DNA from: Rippkaea orientalis PCC 8801
GTDB taxonomy: Bacteria > Cyanobacteriota > Cyanobacteriia > Cyanobacteriales > Microcystaceae
Length of the DNA stretch: 64,000 bases
NCBI RefSeq assembly: GCF_000021805.1
Contig: NC_011726.1
Location: 2,356,001-2,420,000, forward strand
Direction: 5' to 3'
Shown in pieces: positions 7,386 through 15,696 of the stretch (position 1 is its first letter; each line of letters begins with the position of its first letter). The notes beneath the pieces are model-generated. The model did no database searches and was not told the DNA's origin. It saw nothing but the letters and a program-made list of their open reading frames with translations. Made by a program: the position numbers and the translations under genes.

Positions 7386-8411
7386 ATGAATTTAATCACC
7401 CTAGAGAATTTTCTGGACAATAGTTCCTTCTTAATATTATTGCTCACTATGCTCATTTATTGGGCAGGGGCAGCCTTTCCAGGGATGTCTATTTTGCCAA
7501 CCCTAGGAACGGCAGGAGTTGCCATTGCTAACCTTTCTATCGCAACCCTTTTGGGATCCCGTTGGTTAGAGGGAGGGTACTTTCCCTTAAGTAATCTTTA
7601 CGAATCGTTATTTTTTCTGGCCTGGGGAGTCACGGCAGTTCATCTCATTGCCGAAAAAATGAGCCGTAGTACCCTAGTGGGAGTTGTAACAACCCCAGTG
7701 GCTATGGGAATTACGGCCTTTGCAGCCTTGTCCCTTCCTGCCGATATGCAAACCTCTGCTCCCCTGGTTCCTGCTTTGAAGTCTAACTGGTTGATGATGC
7801 ACGTTAGCGTCATGATGTTAAGTTACGCGACTTTAATGGTAGGAGCAGTATTAGCGATCGCTTTTTTGATCGTCACTCGCGGCCAAGATGTGGAATTACG
7901 GGGGAGTTCGGTAGGAACCGGAAGTTATCGCAATAAACTCGGACGTATCCAATTATCCCAAGCAGAAAAAACCCCTGATGGTTCTGTCGTGGCGATGGCT
8001 GACGGGAATGGCAGTGTGGGAACAGCCGTTCTCGACCGCGTTGATCCTCAAACCCTCGTTACTGATCTTCCCAACCTCTCGCCCCAACGGCTAAATTTAG
8101 CCGATACCCTCGATAATATTAGTTATCGTATCATTGGACTGGGTTTCCCTCTGTTAACCATTGGTATCATCGCCGGAGCGGTTTGGGCTAACGAAGCTTG
8201 GGGCTCTTACTGGAGTTGGGACCCCAAAGAAACCTGGGCTCTCATTACTTGGTTAGTTTTTGCCGCCTATCTCCATGCTCGTATTACTCGTGGTTGGCAA
8301 GGCCGTAAACCCGCTATTTTGGCCGCTAGTGGCTTTATTGTGGTTTGGGTCTGTTATTTAGGGGTCAATTTACTGGGTAAAGGCTTACATTCCTATGGGT
8401 GGTTCTTTTAA
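7386..8411 (+). CDS. ccsA: System II cytochrome c biogenesis protein (WWD/haem-handling)
   Basis: Works with Ccs1/CcsB-type partners to deliver haem to apocytochromes c (c6, f, c550) on the lumenal side of the thylakoid. 341 residues with several membrane segments: about 14-32, 40-58, 70-90, 97-115 and 135-160, then a long hydrophilic loop (~165-235), then three more. The tryptophan-rich WWD motif [11 protein letters not shown] lies at 272-282, and histidines in [14 protein letters not shown] and LHSYGW are candidate haem ligands. Databases often label the cyanobacterial protein CcsB although it is the plastid ccsA homologue. ATG start; a strong terminator follows. Confidence 0.92.
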   Translation: MNLITLENFLDNSSFLILLLTMLIYWAGAAFPGMSILPTLGTAGVAIANLSIATLLGSRWLEGGYFPLSNLYESLFFLAWGVTAVHLIAEKMSRSTLVGVVTTPVAMGITAFAALSLPADMQTSAPLVPALKSNWLMMHVSVMMLSYATLMVGAVLAIAFLIVTRGQDVELRGSSVGTGSYRNKLGRIQLSQAEKTPDGSVVAMADGNGSVGTAVLDRVDPQTLVTDLPNLSPQRLNLADTLDNISYRIIGLGFPLLTIGIIAGAVWANEAWGSYWSWDPKETWALITWLVFAAYLHARITRGWQGRKPAILAASGFIVVWVCYLGVNLLGKGLHSYGWFF

Positions 8412-8433
8412 ACGCTTCTAGTGATACAACGCC

Positions 8434-8468
8434 AAAAAAAAACGGGTTGTGTTGACAACCCGTTTTTT
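8434..8468 (+). terminator. Rho-independent terminator of ccsA
   Basis: An A-rich tract, then ACGGGTTGT, loop GTTG, ACAACCCGT and a T-run. The stem extends through the A/T flanks and works in both directions. It lies 23 bases after the ccsA stop. Confidence 0.85.
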
Positions 8469-8665
8469 TATTCTCAACAATCGTCCAATTATTGTCAAAT
8501 AGATGTAGACTCGTAGGGAATAGCTTAGATAGATGGTAGAAATCCCCTGGTAAGTTCATTAAAAACCCCAAATAAAGGATTTTTTGGATAACTTTGGTCT
8601 TGTCCCTAGGGTAAGGGTAAATCATCAATTGAATGGCTCCTAAACCGATGCTGATCATCTTTTAG

Positions 8666-8866
8666 TTAGACGTTTTCTAACCAGTCATAAATTCGCTCTA
8701 AATCTTTGAGGGTAATTAGGCCATACTGCCAGAGTACCATCGGTAACATCAGTAAAGGACTTTGGGTTTGTTCCATAGACCGTTGAGCGATCGCGATCGA
8801 ATCGTGGGAAAGAGCTAATTCTTCTTGTAAGAAGCGCAAAAAGCTAGAATAGGTGGTGCTTGACAT
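8666..8866 (-). CDS. DUF2949 small protein
   Basis: 66 residues matching the cyanobacterial DUF2949 pattern: FLQEELALS near the N-terminus, then LPMVLWQYGLITL and DWLENV at the end. No signal or membrane segment; probably a helical cytoplasmic protein. Function unknown. It stands alone on the minus strand, with the ccsA terminator convergent to it. The start is the ATG before SSTTYSSF. The longer open frame at 8365-8658 on the same strand overlaps the ccsA 3' end and terminator and is not a gene. Confidence 0.8.
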   Translation of the reverse strand: MSSTTYSSFLRFLQEELALSHDSIAIAQRSMEQTQSPLLMLPMVLWQYGLITLKDLERIYDWLENV

Positions 8867-9464
8867 GATTTGTTTACCTTAATTTTTTACACTCCATCAT
8901 CAGATTGTCTCATTGAGACTGGAAATAACCGTGCATTCTTGATCAGTGAGGGTTGACTATCTTTCAACTTCACTGTTGTCCTGTCGCATTTCCGAATATT
9001 TATGCCGAGAGAATAATTTTCTACCCTCTTAAGAAGATTACCCTTCAATAGCGACTTATTGATCATTGTTTGGGGAATTTTTTCCCCAGGCGATTATTTT
9101 CTGTTGTTAAGCTGATTCAAGCTTGTTTTACTTTAAACTTCTGAGCAAGATCAACCCCAATCTATCTATTGGTTTTTTTCTTGCACTCACACCACCCATT
9201 GCTTAAATCCTTAGCGATGCCCTTGGGACTGCTTTCGATTAAACTCAGTCAGTCTAAATTTGACTATAGTCTTAATACGCTAGCTCATCTCAAGGGATTT
9301 GCTTTTAAGGATCTATCCTTGCATATAGTATATAGAGTTTTCCTAAAGATGATGAACAAACTCGGAAAAATTTGTAAAACTTTAACTATTTTATTCCTCT
9401 CAGAGATAGGATAAGGTCTTTCTTAAGATATTGTGTCAATTTTGAGACAATTATATCCGATAGA
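8867..9464. other. Intergenic region with one hairpin
   Basis: About 600 bases. An inverted repeat TGGGGAA-TTTT-TTCCCCA lies at 9071-9088, with no T-run directly after it. A TTG-initiated 81-codon frame at 9169-9414 has no ribosome site and no recognisable family, so I do not call it. The rest looks like ordinary AT-rich spacer. A small RNA is possible but not supported. Confidence 0.4.
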
Positions 9465-10034
9465 TTACTGAATTGAACCGAAGACTTTGGGGAGTGATGA
9501 TTGCGGTTTTGACGGACTGTTGAAAAATTCAACGGTTAAGCGATCGCCGGGTTTAATTCCTAACTCTTCAGCGCGTCCCCCCCGCAACTCAATCACCTGA
9601 TCAATCTCAGTTTCTATACTTGGTCCATAGGTAGGACAGCGAGCCGTCGTACAAGGAGGGACATTACTCTCAATGGCTTTAACTTCTCCTTTGAACAGAA
9701 AAATCATATCTAGGGGAATGCTCACATTTTTCATCCAAAATCGAACAGGTTGGGGTGGATCAAAGGGAAAGACCATTCCTTGATTATCCTCTAATGATGG
9801 GCGATACATCAAACCCATTCGTTGCTGTTCTGGGGTTTTGGCGACTTCTAAGTCGATGACTTGTTCTCCTATTTTAACCTGTGCTTCGATGGGGAGTTTC
9901 TGTCCTTGGATTTGAGCGATCGCCGTTGGGTTTTTTGCTACAGAATTAGAAGAAGACTCGATTGAGTTGGAGTTAGAACATCCCAAGAGAAGAACACTTA
10001 GGGCAATAATTAATAAGAGAGGTCGTTTAATCAT
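9465..10034 (-). CDS. DUF192 lipoprotein
   Basis: 189 residues with a lipoprotein signal (KRP, hydrophobic core, lipobox LLLGC near residue 19), then a DUF192 domain at about 48-175. Family hallmarks are visible: RMGLMYRPSL, GMVFPF, RFWMKNVSIPLDMIFL, and the final ELRGGRAEELGIKPGDRL. The fold is a small beta barrel; function is unknown. It is likely anchored at the periplasmic face of a membrane. The cysteines in VPPCTTARCPTYG could form a disulfide. ATG start. It lies downstream of the DUF262 operon but 88 bases away. Confidence 0.85.
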   Translation of the reverse strand: MIKRPLLLIIALSVLLLGCSNSNSIESSSNSVAKNPTAIAQIQGQKLPIEAQVKIGEQVIDLEVAKTPEQQRMGLMYRPSLEDNQGMVFPFDPPQPVRFWMKNVSIPLDMIFLFKGEVKAIESNVPPCTTARCPTYGPSIETEIDQVIELRGGRAEELGIKPGDRLTVEFFNSPSKPQSSLPKVFGSIQ

Positions 10035-10122
10035 GGTTGATGGATGGGATCTTTAATGATTACTTTAACCAAAAATGGTTATCAAATCGATGAGATTTTA
10101 TATTATCGATTATAGACCGTCT

Positions 10123-10788
10123 CTATGTATTAACTTGCTTAGCTCTCAAAATTTCTTCTTCAGATAGTGAGATTCCTATAGAATTAATTCTTTCAAAAAT
10201 AGTAACTATCTCTTCTTTTGTCAAATTATCTTCGTCCATGGTGATTACAAGAAGTTGATATTCTACAAATGCTGATACTAATTTATTTAGAGTTTTTAAT
10301 AGATATTGGTTATTCTCTTTGGAACTCAATGAAATTTGTTTTTTGATAATTTCTTCAGACGAGAACAAAGAAGATAATACAATTACTTCTGCTAAATTAT
10401 CAGCTTTTTTTAAATGAATAAAAGTTTCTTTATTAAGGTCAAATCCAACCCAAAATCTAGAATCTTTATGAGCATGATTGCTATGCAAACAATGATAAAG
10501 AACTTGTAATCTTTGAGTACCATCGATAACGTACCAATAAGTGTTATGATCTTGATAGCTAGAAGTGCTAATAAAGTCATCATCAGAACAATTAAGGTTT
10601 TTTTCACGAGTTCGCAAAAAGATAAGTGTCCCAATAGGCAATCCTTTATAAATACTATCTAATAGTTTAATAATTTCTTTTTTCCCCCAGACAAAAGGTC
10701 TTTGAAAGCTAGGAATATGAATTTCTCCTGAGTCAATTCTTCTAAAAGTTTCTAAAAGAGTTTGGACTTGATATTGTGTTTTAATCAT
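10123..10788 (-). CDS. DUF262 (GmrSD N-terminal-like, ParB-fold) protein
   Basis: 221 residues made almost wholly of one DUF262 domain. The three family motifs are intact: IPSFQRPFVW at 25-34, VIDGTQRLQVLY at 87-98 (DGxQR, the ParB-like catalytic loop), and FERINSIGISLSEEEI at 198-213. DUF262 proteins include the GmrS half of the GmrSD type IV restriction enzyme and many defence-linked proteins; they bind and hydrolyse nucleotides or cut DNA. Most carry a further C-terminal domain (such as DUF1524), absent here, so this is a minimal form or a truncation. Its start overlaps the RelA/SpoT-like gene by 8 bases. AT-rich, with no HIP1 site seen in the operon. The family is firm; the role is inferred. 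Confidence 0.85.
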   Translation of the reverse strand: MIKTQYQVQTLLETFRRIDSGEIHIPSFQRPFVWGKKEIIKLLDSIYKGLPIGTLIFLRTREKNLNCSDDDFISTSSYQDHNTYWYVIDGTQRLQVLYHCLHSNHAHKDSRFWVGFDLNKETFIHLKKADNLAEVIVLSSLFSSEEIIKKQISLSSKENNQYLLKTLNKLVSAFVEYQLLVITMDEDNLTKEEIVTIFERINSIGISLSEEEILRAKQVNT

Positions 10789-11605
10789 CAGAAGTATTCC
10801 CCAATTGTTTAGTTATTTTTTGATGGTTAATTTTACTGTCTCTGATTTCAAGAATAATCGATTCTAATAGATGTAATGTATGGCTTATGTAGCTAACTTT
10901 AAACTGATTTGTTTGATATTCCCATTTCCACTTACTATCATTTTGATTTGTCTTAAGCCTATTGGTTTGATAAAATTGGTGGGTTAAACTTTTTAGTACC
11001 TCTTGTAATTGTGTTGTAAGTTGAATTTCAATTTCAAGCTCAGACTTAAATTCTCGAAATGATTCATCAACAAATGACATATCTATGGTAACATAAAAAT
11101 GATAAGCATAGTATCCTTCATCTCTTTCTTGACTATAAAATCGACTTTTTAAACCAAGATTTTTGGCATAGTTTGTAAGTTGTTCAGCAATAAACCTGGG
11201 ACCATCAATAAAGCGACAAACTAAATATCCTCGTATTGTATCATTGAAGTAAGAGTATAAGTTTTTATCTGTCACCCATCCTTTCTTAGGTTCATTAGGA
11301 AAACTTTTATTCCATAAAACATTAATCCTAAAAGATTTATCAATAGCTGATTCATAAGGTTTTCTAACTAAATTTAGAGAAGATTGATTCATTAATAACT
11401 GCGAATTAGTGATAATTTCGTACTCATTAGACCAGTCTTCAAGTTGCTTGTTTAAAGTTTTGATAAAATTATGGTTTATTGCCTTAAAATAGGCATTATT
11501 CAGATTAATTTCATATCGCGTTTGAGTTCTCTCATCATCAAAATCAACTTGCAAACTCTCTCTACACCAATCTTTATACTCCGTTAAGGTTTGTGGTTTT
11601 TTCAT
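10781..11605 (-). CDS. RelA/SpoT-synthetase-like protein
   Basis: 274 residues. The middle resembles the RelA/SpoT nucleotidyltransferase fold. KPYESAIDKSFR at 82-93 corresponds to the basic substrate-binding helix and NDTIRGYLVCRF at 121-132 to the D..G.R strand. EGYYAYHF at 163-170 corresponds to the GY.S.H loop, and EIEIQLTTQLQEV at 191-203 followed by LTHQFY to the E(V/I)Q(I/L)(R)T motif with the catalytic glutamate. No HD hydrolase, TGS or ACT domain is present, so it is a small synthetase type. This group includes housekeeping alarmone synthetases and toxic relatives that modify tRNA or make (pp)pApp. Operon with DUF262 (8-base overlap). The fold call is by eye and tentative. Confidence 0.6.
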   Translation of the reverse strand: MKKPQTLTEYKDWCRESLQVDFDDERTQTRYEINLNNAYFKAINHNFIKTLNKQLEDWSNEYEIITNSQLLMNQSSLNLVRKPYESAIDKSFRINVLWNKSFPNEPKKGWVTDKNLYSYFNDTIRGYLVCRFIDGPRFIAEQLTNYAKNLGLKSRFYSQERDEGYYAYHFYVTIDMSFVDESFREFKSELEIEIQLTTQLQEVLKSLTHQFYQTNRLKTNQNDSKWKWEYQTNQFKVSYISHTLHLLESIILEIRDSKINHQKITKQLGNTSDD

Positions 11606-11663
11606 CTTAAGTTTAGGTTAATCTTTGTCCCTTGGCTAAACTTGTTGAGGTAAAATAATAAAC

Positions 11664-11684
11664 GGGCTTAATATTATTAAGCCC
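11664..11684. repeat. Palindrome, GGGCTTAATA-T-TATTAAGCCC
   Basis: Perfect 10-bp arms around one base, followed directly by CCTACA. It sits between the RelA/SpoT-like gene and the end of rpaB. The CCCTAC-type end is shared with the palindromes at 32824, 32866 and 57409, although the arm sequences differ. Confidence 0.7.
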
Positions 11685-11724
11685 CTACAATGGTCGAATT
11701 TTTGCCTTTTGCCTTGGTGAAACG

Positions 11725-12456
11725 TTACGGTTCTTCACCCGGTTCTAGGATACGTTGAAAAAGGTAGCCTGTTCCCCTAGCCGTGAGGATCAATTCAGGA
11801 TTACTGGGATCGTCTTCTAATTTAGCCCGTAAGCGGGAAATATGAACATCTACCACCCTAGTATCTACATGACGTTCAGGAGTGTATCCCCAAACTTCTT
11901 GTAAAATTTCTGAACGAGAGAAGGGTTCCCCTGACCGACTGACCAACAATTCCAGTAAACTAAATTCCATCCCCGTTAGTCGGATGCGTTCATCCCCTTT
12001 GTAAACTTGTCGTTTGTTGGTGTCAATTCTAATGGAGGCAATTTGTAGTACACCTGAACTGGGAATACCGGGGACTCCGTTTTTTTCCACCCGTCGTAAA
12101 ACAGACCGAATACGCGCTTCTAATTCCTTGGGGGAGAAGGGTTTGACAACATAATCATCGGCCCCTAATTCCAATCCCGTGATGCGATCGGCAACATCTC
12201 CCAAAGCCGTTAACATAATGATGGGAATATCCGATTCCTTGCGTAATTCTTGGCAGACACCATAACCATCTAGCTTAGGCATCATCACGTCTAAAACCAC
12301 CAAGTCGGGGTCAGCTTTGTGAAAGGTATCTAATGCTTCTTCTCCATCGGCGGCTGTGACCACATCATAACCAATCATGGAAAGACGGGTTTCTAAAATA
12401 CGGCGGATGCTGGCCTCATCATCTACTACCAAGATTTTTTCTTTATGGGTTTCCAA
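11725..12456 (-). CDS. rpaB: Response regulator RpaB (Ycf27)
   Basis: OmpR-family regulator, essential in cyanobacteria, that controls high-light and photosystem genes through HLR1 sites and is paired with the kinase NblS. 243 residues: receiver domain with acidic pocket DDE at 12-14, phospho-acceptor D56 (VVLDVMMP) and K105 (VVKPF); winged-helix DNA-binding domain at about 140-235 ending in RGTGYLFQ. The N-terminus METHKEK matches known RpaB proteins (memory-based), which implies a TTG start codon here; GGGAG lies just upstream. Reading from the next ATG would cut into the receiver domain. Confidence 0.95.
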   Translation of the reverse strand: METHKEKILVVDDEASIRRILETRLSMIGYDVVTAADGEEALDTFHKADPDLVVLDVMMPKLDGYGVCQELRKESDIPIIMLTALGDVADRITGLELGADDYVVKPFSPKELEARIRSVLRRVEKNGVPGIPSSGVLQIASIRIDTNKRQVYKGDERIRLTGMEFSLLELLVSRSGEPFSRSEILQEVWGYTPERHVDTRVVDVHISRLRAKLEDDPSNPELILTARGTGYLFQRILEPGEEP

Positions 12457-12685
12457 TTGCTCCCACGCTCCTTTAATTTAAGTATAATTGCTAATCTTTA
12501 AGTTTCATGGCGATCTTTCTATGTCTAGAATATCGCTTTATCGTTATCATTAAGCCAATAATTCTGGATGTATGCCCCCCTGGTTATACTTTATTAAATA
12601 GTTCACCCCTGATCCTTTTTTAAGGATTTTTGACGCTAACTCTCATATTTTTTAAGTTTTTTTAACCTTTCTTAAAAAAATCATT

Positions 12686-14230
12686 ATGGCCAAATCTCGA
12701 ACAATCTACATTTGTAGTACCTGTGGCGCAGAGTCCCCTCAATGGTTTGGCAAATGTCCTAGTTGTGGGGTCTATGGGACCTTAGAAGAACAAGTGGTTA
12801 ATACCAGTCCACCTGGGGCAATCTCACGGGGAGGATGGCAAACAGGCAGCCGTTCTGAGGGGGTTTCGAGTGCTCCTCCTAAACCTCGGATCTCGATTCC
12901 TTTTTCGGAGATCACCCAAACTGAACAAGAACGATTTCCCTCGGGTTATGGAGAATTAGATCGGGTTCTCGGTGGGGGGGTTGTGCCGGGTTCTCTAGTG
13001 TTAATCGGCGGTGATCCGGGGATTGGGAAATCGACCTTGTTACTACAAACGGCTAATCAGCTTTCTCAGCGACTCCCCCGCATTCTTTATGTGTCTGCCG
13101 AAGAATCGGGACAACAGGTTAAATTACGGGCTTCGCGTTTAGGGGTAACAGAATTAACTCCTACTACTGATTCTAACAGTAATGGGAACCCAAAAAAAGA
13201 AACTGAATCGGAAGAATTGAAGTTAACAGAACCCTATGCTAATCTTTATATTTTACCAGAGACAGACTTAGAAGAAATTCTGCGGGAATTGGAATCTTTA
13301 AAGCCTCAAGTTGCCGTTATTGATAGTATTCAAACACTTTATTTTGCTGCTTTAACCTCAGCCCCTGGTTCAGTGGCGCAAGTGAGGGAATGTACGTCGG
13401 CTTTAATGCAGGTGGCTAAACGGGAAAATATTACTTTATTAATTGTGGGTCATGTGACTAAAGAAGGGGCGATCGCAGGTCCGAGAGTGTTGGAACATTT
13501 AGTCGATACGGTACTATATTTTGAGGGCGATCGCTATGCTTCCCATCGTCTTTTGCGATCGGTTAAAAATCGCTTTGGGGCAACCCATGAAATCGGGATT
13601 TTTGAAATGGCTGAACATGGGTTAGTTGAAGTTGCTAACCCCTCGGAATTATTCTTAGGAAACCGCGATGAATTTGCCCCTGGAACAGCGACGGTGGTTG
13701 CTTGTGAGGGAACTCGTCCTTTAGTGGTAGAATTGCAAGCCTTAGTCAGTCCGACTAGCTATTCTTCTCCTCGTCGTTCGACCACGGGAGTTGATTATAG
13801 TCGTCTGCAACAAATTCTGGCAGTTTTGGAGAAACGGGTGGGCATTCCTTTGTCAAAATTAGATGCCTATGTTGCTTCGGCCGGAGGGTTAGGGGTAGAG
13901 GAACCGGCCGCTGATTTAGGAATAGCGATTGCTGTTGTGGCCAGTTTCCGCGATCGCGTGGTTGACCCCCGAACCGTATTAATTGGTGAGGTGGGTTTGG
14001 GGGGTCAAGTTCGGTTGGTTTCTCAGATGGAATTGCGTCTCAAAGAAGCAGCAAAGTTAGGATTTAAACGGGCAATTGTTCCCAAGGGACAAAGTTTACC
14101 GGATGATTTGGGATTAGAAATTATTACGGTTAATAAGGTGATTGATGCCATTATTGCTGCCATTCCTCCTCAACATAAATTTGGTGCCGAAAGTTCAGAA
14201 ATAGGTGAAGAAGAAGGAGGTGATTTTTAA
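12686..14230 (+). CDS. radA: DNA repair protein RadA/Sms
   Basis: RecA-like ATPase that drives branch migration of recombination intermediates. 514 residues: four-cysteine zinc finger at C10, C13, C24, C27; Walker A GGDPGIGKST at 108-117; RadA-specific KNRFG at 294-298; and a Lon-protease-like C-terminal domain from about 340 (DAYVASAGGLGVEEPAADLG). A linker around 155-180 is Asn/Glu-rich, and the C-terminus has an acidic extension EIGEEEGGDF. ATG start. It is divergent from rpaB across a 229-base spacer that must hold both promoters. Confidence 0.95.
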   Translation: MAKSRTIYICSTCGAESPQWFGKCPSCGVYGTLEEQVVNTSPPGAISRGGWQTGSRSEGVSSAPPKPRISIPFSEITQTEQERFPSGYGELDRVLGGGVVPGSLVLIGGDPGIGKSTLLLQTANQLSQRLPRILYVSAEESGQQVKLRASRLGVTELTPTTDSNSNGNPKKETESEELKLTEPYANLYILPETDLEEILRELESLKPQVAVIDSIQTLYFAALTSAPGSVAQVRECTSALMQVAKRENITLLIVGHVTKEGAIAGPRVLEHLVDTVLYFEGDRYASHRLLRSVKNRFGATHEIGIFEMAEHGLVEVANPSELFLGNRDEFAPGTATVVACEGTRPLVVELQALVSPTSYSSPRRSTTGVDYSRLQQILAVLEKRVGIPLSKLDAYVASAGGLGVEEPAADLGIAIAVVASFRDRVVDPRTVLIGEVGLGGQVRLVSQMELRLKEAAKLGFKRAIVPKGQSLPDDLGLEIITVNKVIDAIIAAIPPQHKFGAESSEIGEEEGGDF

Positions 14231-14344
14231 TTAAGGCTGTCCCGATATAATCAGGAAAAATGTTCGGATGAGTGACATTTTTGGCGCACGCAATGCCTCC
14301 CTATTATATTTGGGTGAATATCACTGCATTAGGGAGAGAAGCGG

Positions 14345-15049
14345 TTAGTTAATATAAGCTCCTGTTAAGTCGGCTCCTAGAAGGTCTGTTTCTTGTAGGT
14401 TAACTCCTGTTAAATCAGCCCCTCTAAGATCAGCCCCTGTCAAGTCAGTTCCTTCGAGTCGGGTGTTTCTTAAGTCGGCTCCCCCTAACTTTGCTCCACT
14501 GAGGTTCGCTTCTCTTAAATCCGCTCCCCTCAAATCAGCGCCACTTAAATCAGCGTCTATCATTTGTGCACCAATCAGACAAGCTCTGATCATTTTAGCA
14601 TCAGCTAGATTAGATTGATTCAACTTTGCTTGTTCTAAATGGGCTTCTGTTAAAGCAGCCCCTTTTAAATTCGCTAAGATCAAGTCAGCCCCATCTAAAT
14701 GAACTCCTACGAGATTGGCATTACATAGACAGACGTGAACTAAAGTGACTCGGCTAAAATCTCGTTCTCCGTCCGCATATTTTTGTAATATTTCTTGAGC
14801 ATTCATGTTAATTTCCTCGTTTTTTATTGCTAGAATTTTAAGTGAGTTGTAGGCTGGCATCTGTTGATGACAGTGGCTACAATACCAATAGATACCTTGA
14901 CAATCAATATGACGGAGCAAGAGATACGAACAGCAAGGACAAATATGCTGAGTGTGAAAGTCTTGGTCATATCTGATGGTGTTTCTATGGTCATTACTAC
15001 TTATAAGATAAGTAAATTTTTGAGAAGAATTTTTTACACAAGTTGGCAT
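14345..15049 (-). CDS. Zinc-ribbon / pentapeptide-repeat protein
   Basis: 234 residues in two parts. Residues ~35-64 form a likely zinc ribbon with C37, C40, C57 and C60 and the conserved-looking GIYWYCSHC. Residues ~97-234 are about 27 pentapeptide repeats of the A(D/N)LxG type (DLSGADLRGADLREANL), which fold as a right-handed quadrilateral beta helix. A strong ribosome site (GAGGAAA) precedes an internal ATG at 14806 (MNAQEIL), so a 153-residue repeat-only form may also be made, or the two parts may once have been separate. No signal peptide. Function unknown; some family members mimic DNA. Confidence 0.8.
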   Translation of the reverse strand: MPTCVKNSSQKFTYLISSNDHRNTIRYDQDFHTQHICPCCSYLLLRHIDCQGIYWYCSHCHQQMPAYNSLKILAIKNEEINMNAQEILQKYADGERDFSRVTLVHVCLCNANLVGVHLDGADLILANLKGAALTEAHLEQAKLNQSNLADAKMIRACLIGAQMIDADLSGADLRGADLREANLSGAKLGGADLRNTRLEGTDLTGADLRGADLTGVNLQETDLLGADLTGAYIN

Positions 15050-15131
15050 TATTTACCTGATGACGATGAGAATATTTCCTTATGAAAGATTCTTCTCAAG
15101 TAATTACACCCTAACGTAGTATTTTAAATCC

Positions 15132-15159
15132 TTACATAAAAGAAACAAAACTTTATACT
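15132..15159 (+). promoter_or_regulatory. Candidate promoter of the Psb34-like gene
   Basis: TTACAT (15132-15137), a 16-base spacer and TATACT (15154-15159) form a plausible sigma-70-type promoter about 80 bases before the start codon. CTTACATAA also resembles one half of an HLR1 (RpaB) site, but I do not see the second half. Confidence 0.35.
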
Positions 15160-15241
15160 GCATTTGAACAAGGATTAATAATCAATAAAAACTTTTAAGA
15201 AATTTATGTTAGAATATAATTTTAGAGGAAGTTACAAAATC

Positions 15242-15541
15242 ATGCCCAATAATAGTACGGAAACGAGGGCAATCAATCGTCCTCCTAGTGATGGTAGTGA
15301 ATTAATTCCTGCTGAAGTTACAGCAAAAATTGATAATAAAGGTAATTCCTTCGTTGATCAATCCCTTGCAGATGGCTATACAGTCGATGATGAAGGAATC
15401 ATCAATAACTATGCCATTGAACCAGAAGAATATCGAGCAACTTATCCGGCACCCTATGAACAAAGGCGTTATCTTGTACAAGGGGCGATCGCCATTGTCT
15501 TCGTTGCCTTTATAGTGTGGGTTGCTTTTACTGTTAGTTAA
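15242..15541 (+). CDS. psb34: Psb34-like single-span photosystem II assembly protein
   Basis: 99 residues: a hydrophilic N-terminal arm and one C-terminal membrane helix (about 76-98). The arm holds DEGIINNYAIEPEEY at 51-64, the same NN(Y/F)AxEPxxY element found at the N-termini of high-light-inducible proteins. This is the feature described for Psb34 (Ssl1498), which binds CP47-containing photosystem II assembly intermediates and affects HLIP binding. Unlike HLIPs, its helix lacks the chlorophyll-binding ExxNxR motif. I start at ATG 15242, preceded by an AGAGGAAG ribosome site, rather than at 15206. The name rests on motif memory, so it is moderate confidence. Confidence 0.6.
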   Translation: MPNNSTETRAINRPPSDGSELIPAEVTAKIDNKGNSFVDQSLADGYTVDDEGIINNYAIEPEEYRATYPAPYEQRRYLVQGAIAIVFVAFIVWVAFTVS

Positions 15542-15571
15542 ATCAATGACTACCTAGCGAATTTAAGTTGA

Positions 15572-15682
15572 TTAAGTCGATTTAAAGACGTTAGGATAGT
15601 AGAAATTAATCCAAATATTACTGCTGAATTTAATGATTTAGGAGAATTAATTGGACTAGAGATTACTACTGCTATATCTTAA
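15572..15682 (+). pseudogene. Fragment of a DUF2283-like small protein
   Basis: An open stretch of 36 codons without a start codon ends at TAA 15680-15682. It translates to a tail of the kind EINPNITAEFNDLG then IGLEITTAIS, which resembles the C-terminal half of DUF2283 proteins. The upstream half is missing (an in-frame TGA lies just before). It is therefore a remnant, downstream of psb34 and convergent with the PMT gene. Confidence 0.4.
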
Positions 15683-15696
15683 TTTATTGTTTACTA

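Noticed and set aside
8365-8658. 97-codon minus-strand frame
   Set aside because: It overlaps the end of ccsA and its terminator; no protein features.
8999-9100. Possible small RNA ending in the TGGGGAA/TTCCCCA hairpin
   Set aside because: There is no T-run after the stem and no clear promoter, so the evidence is too weak.
9169-9414. 81-codon plus-strand frame
   Set aside because: It starts with TTG, has no ribosome site, and the composition is unlike any family I know.
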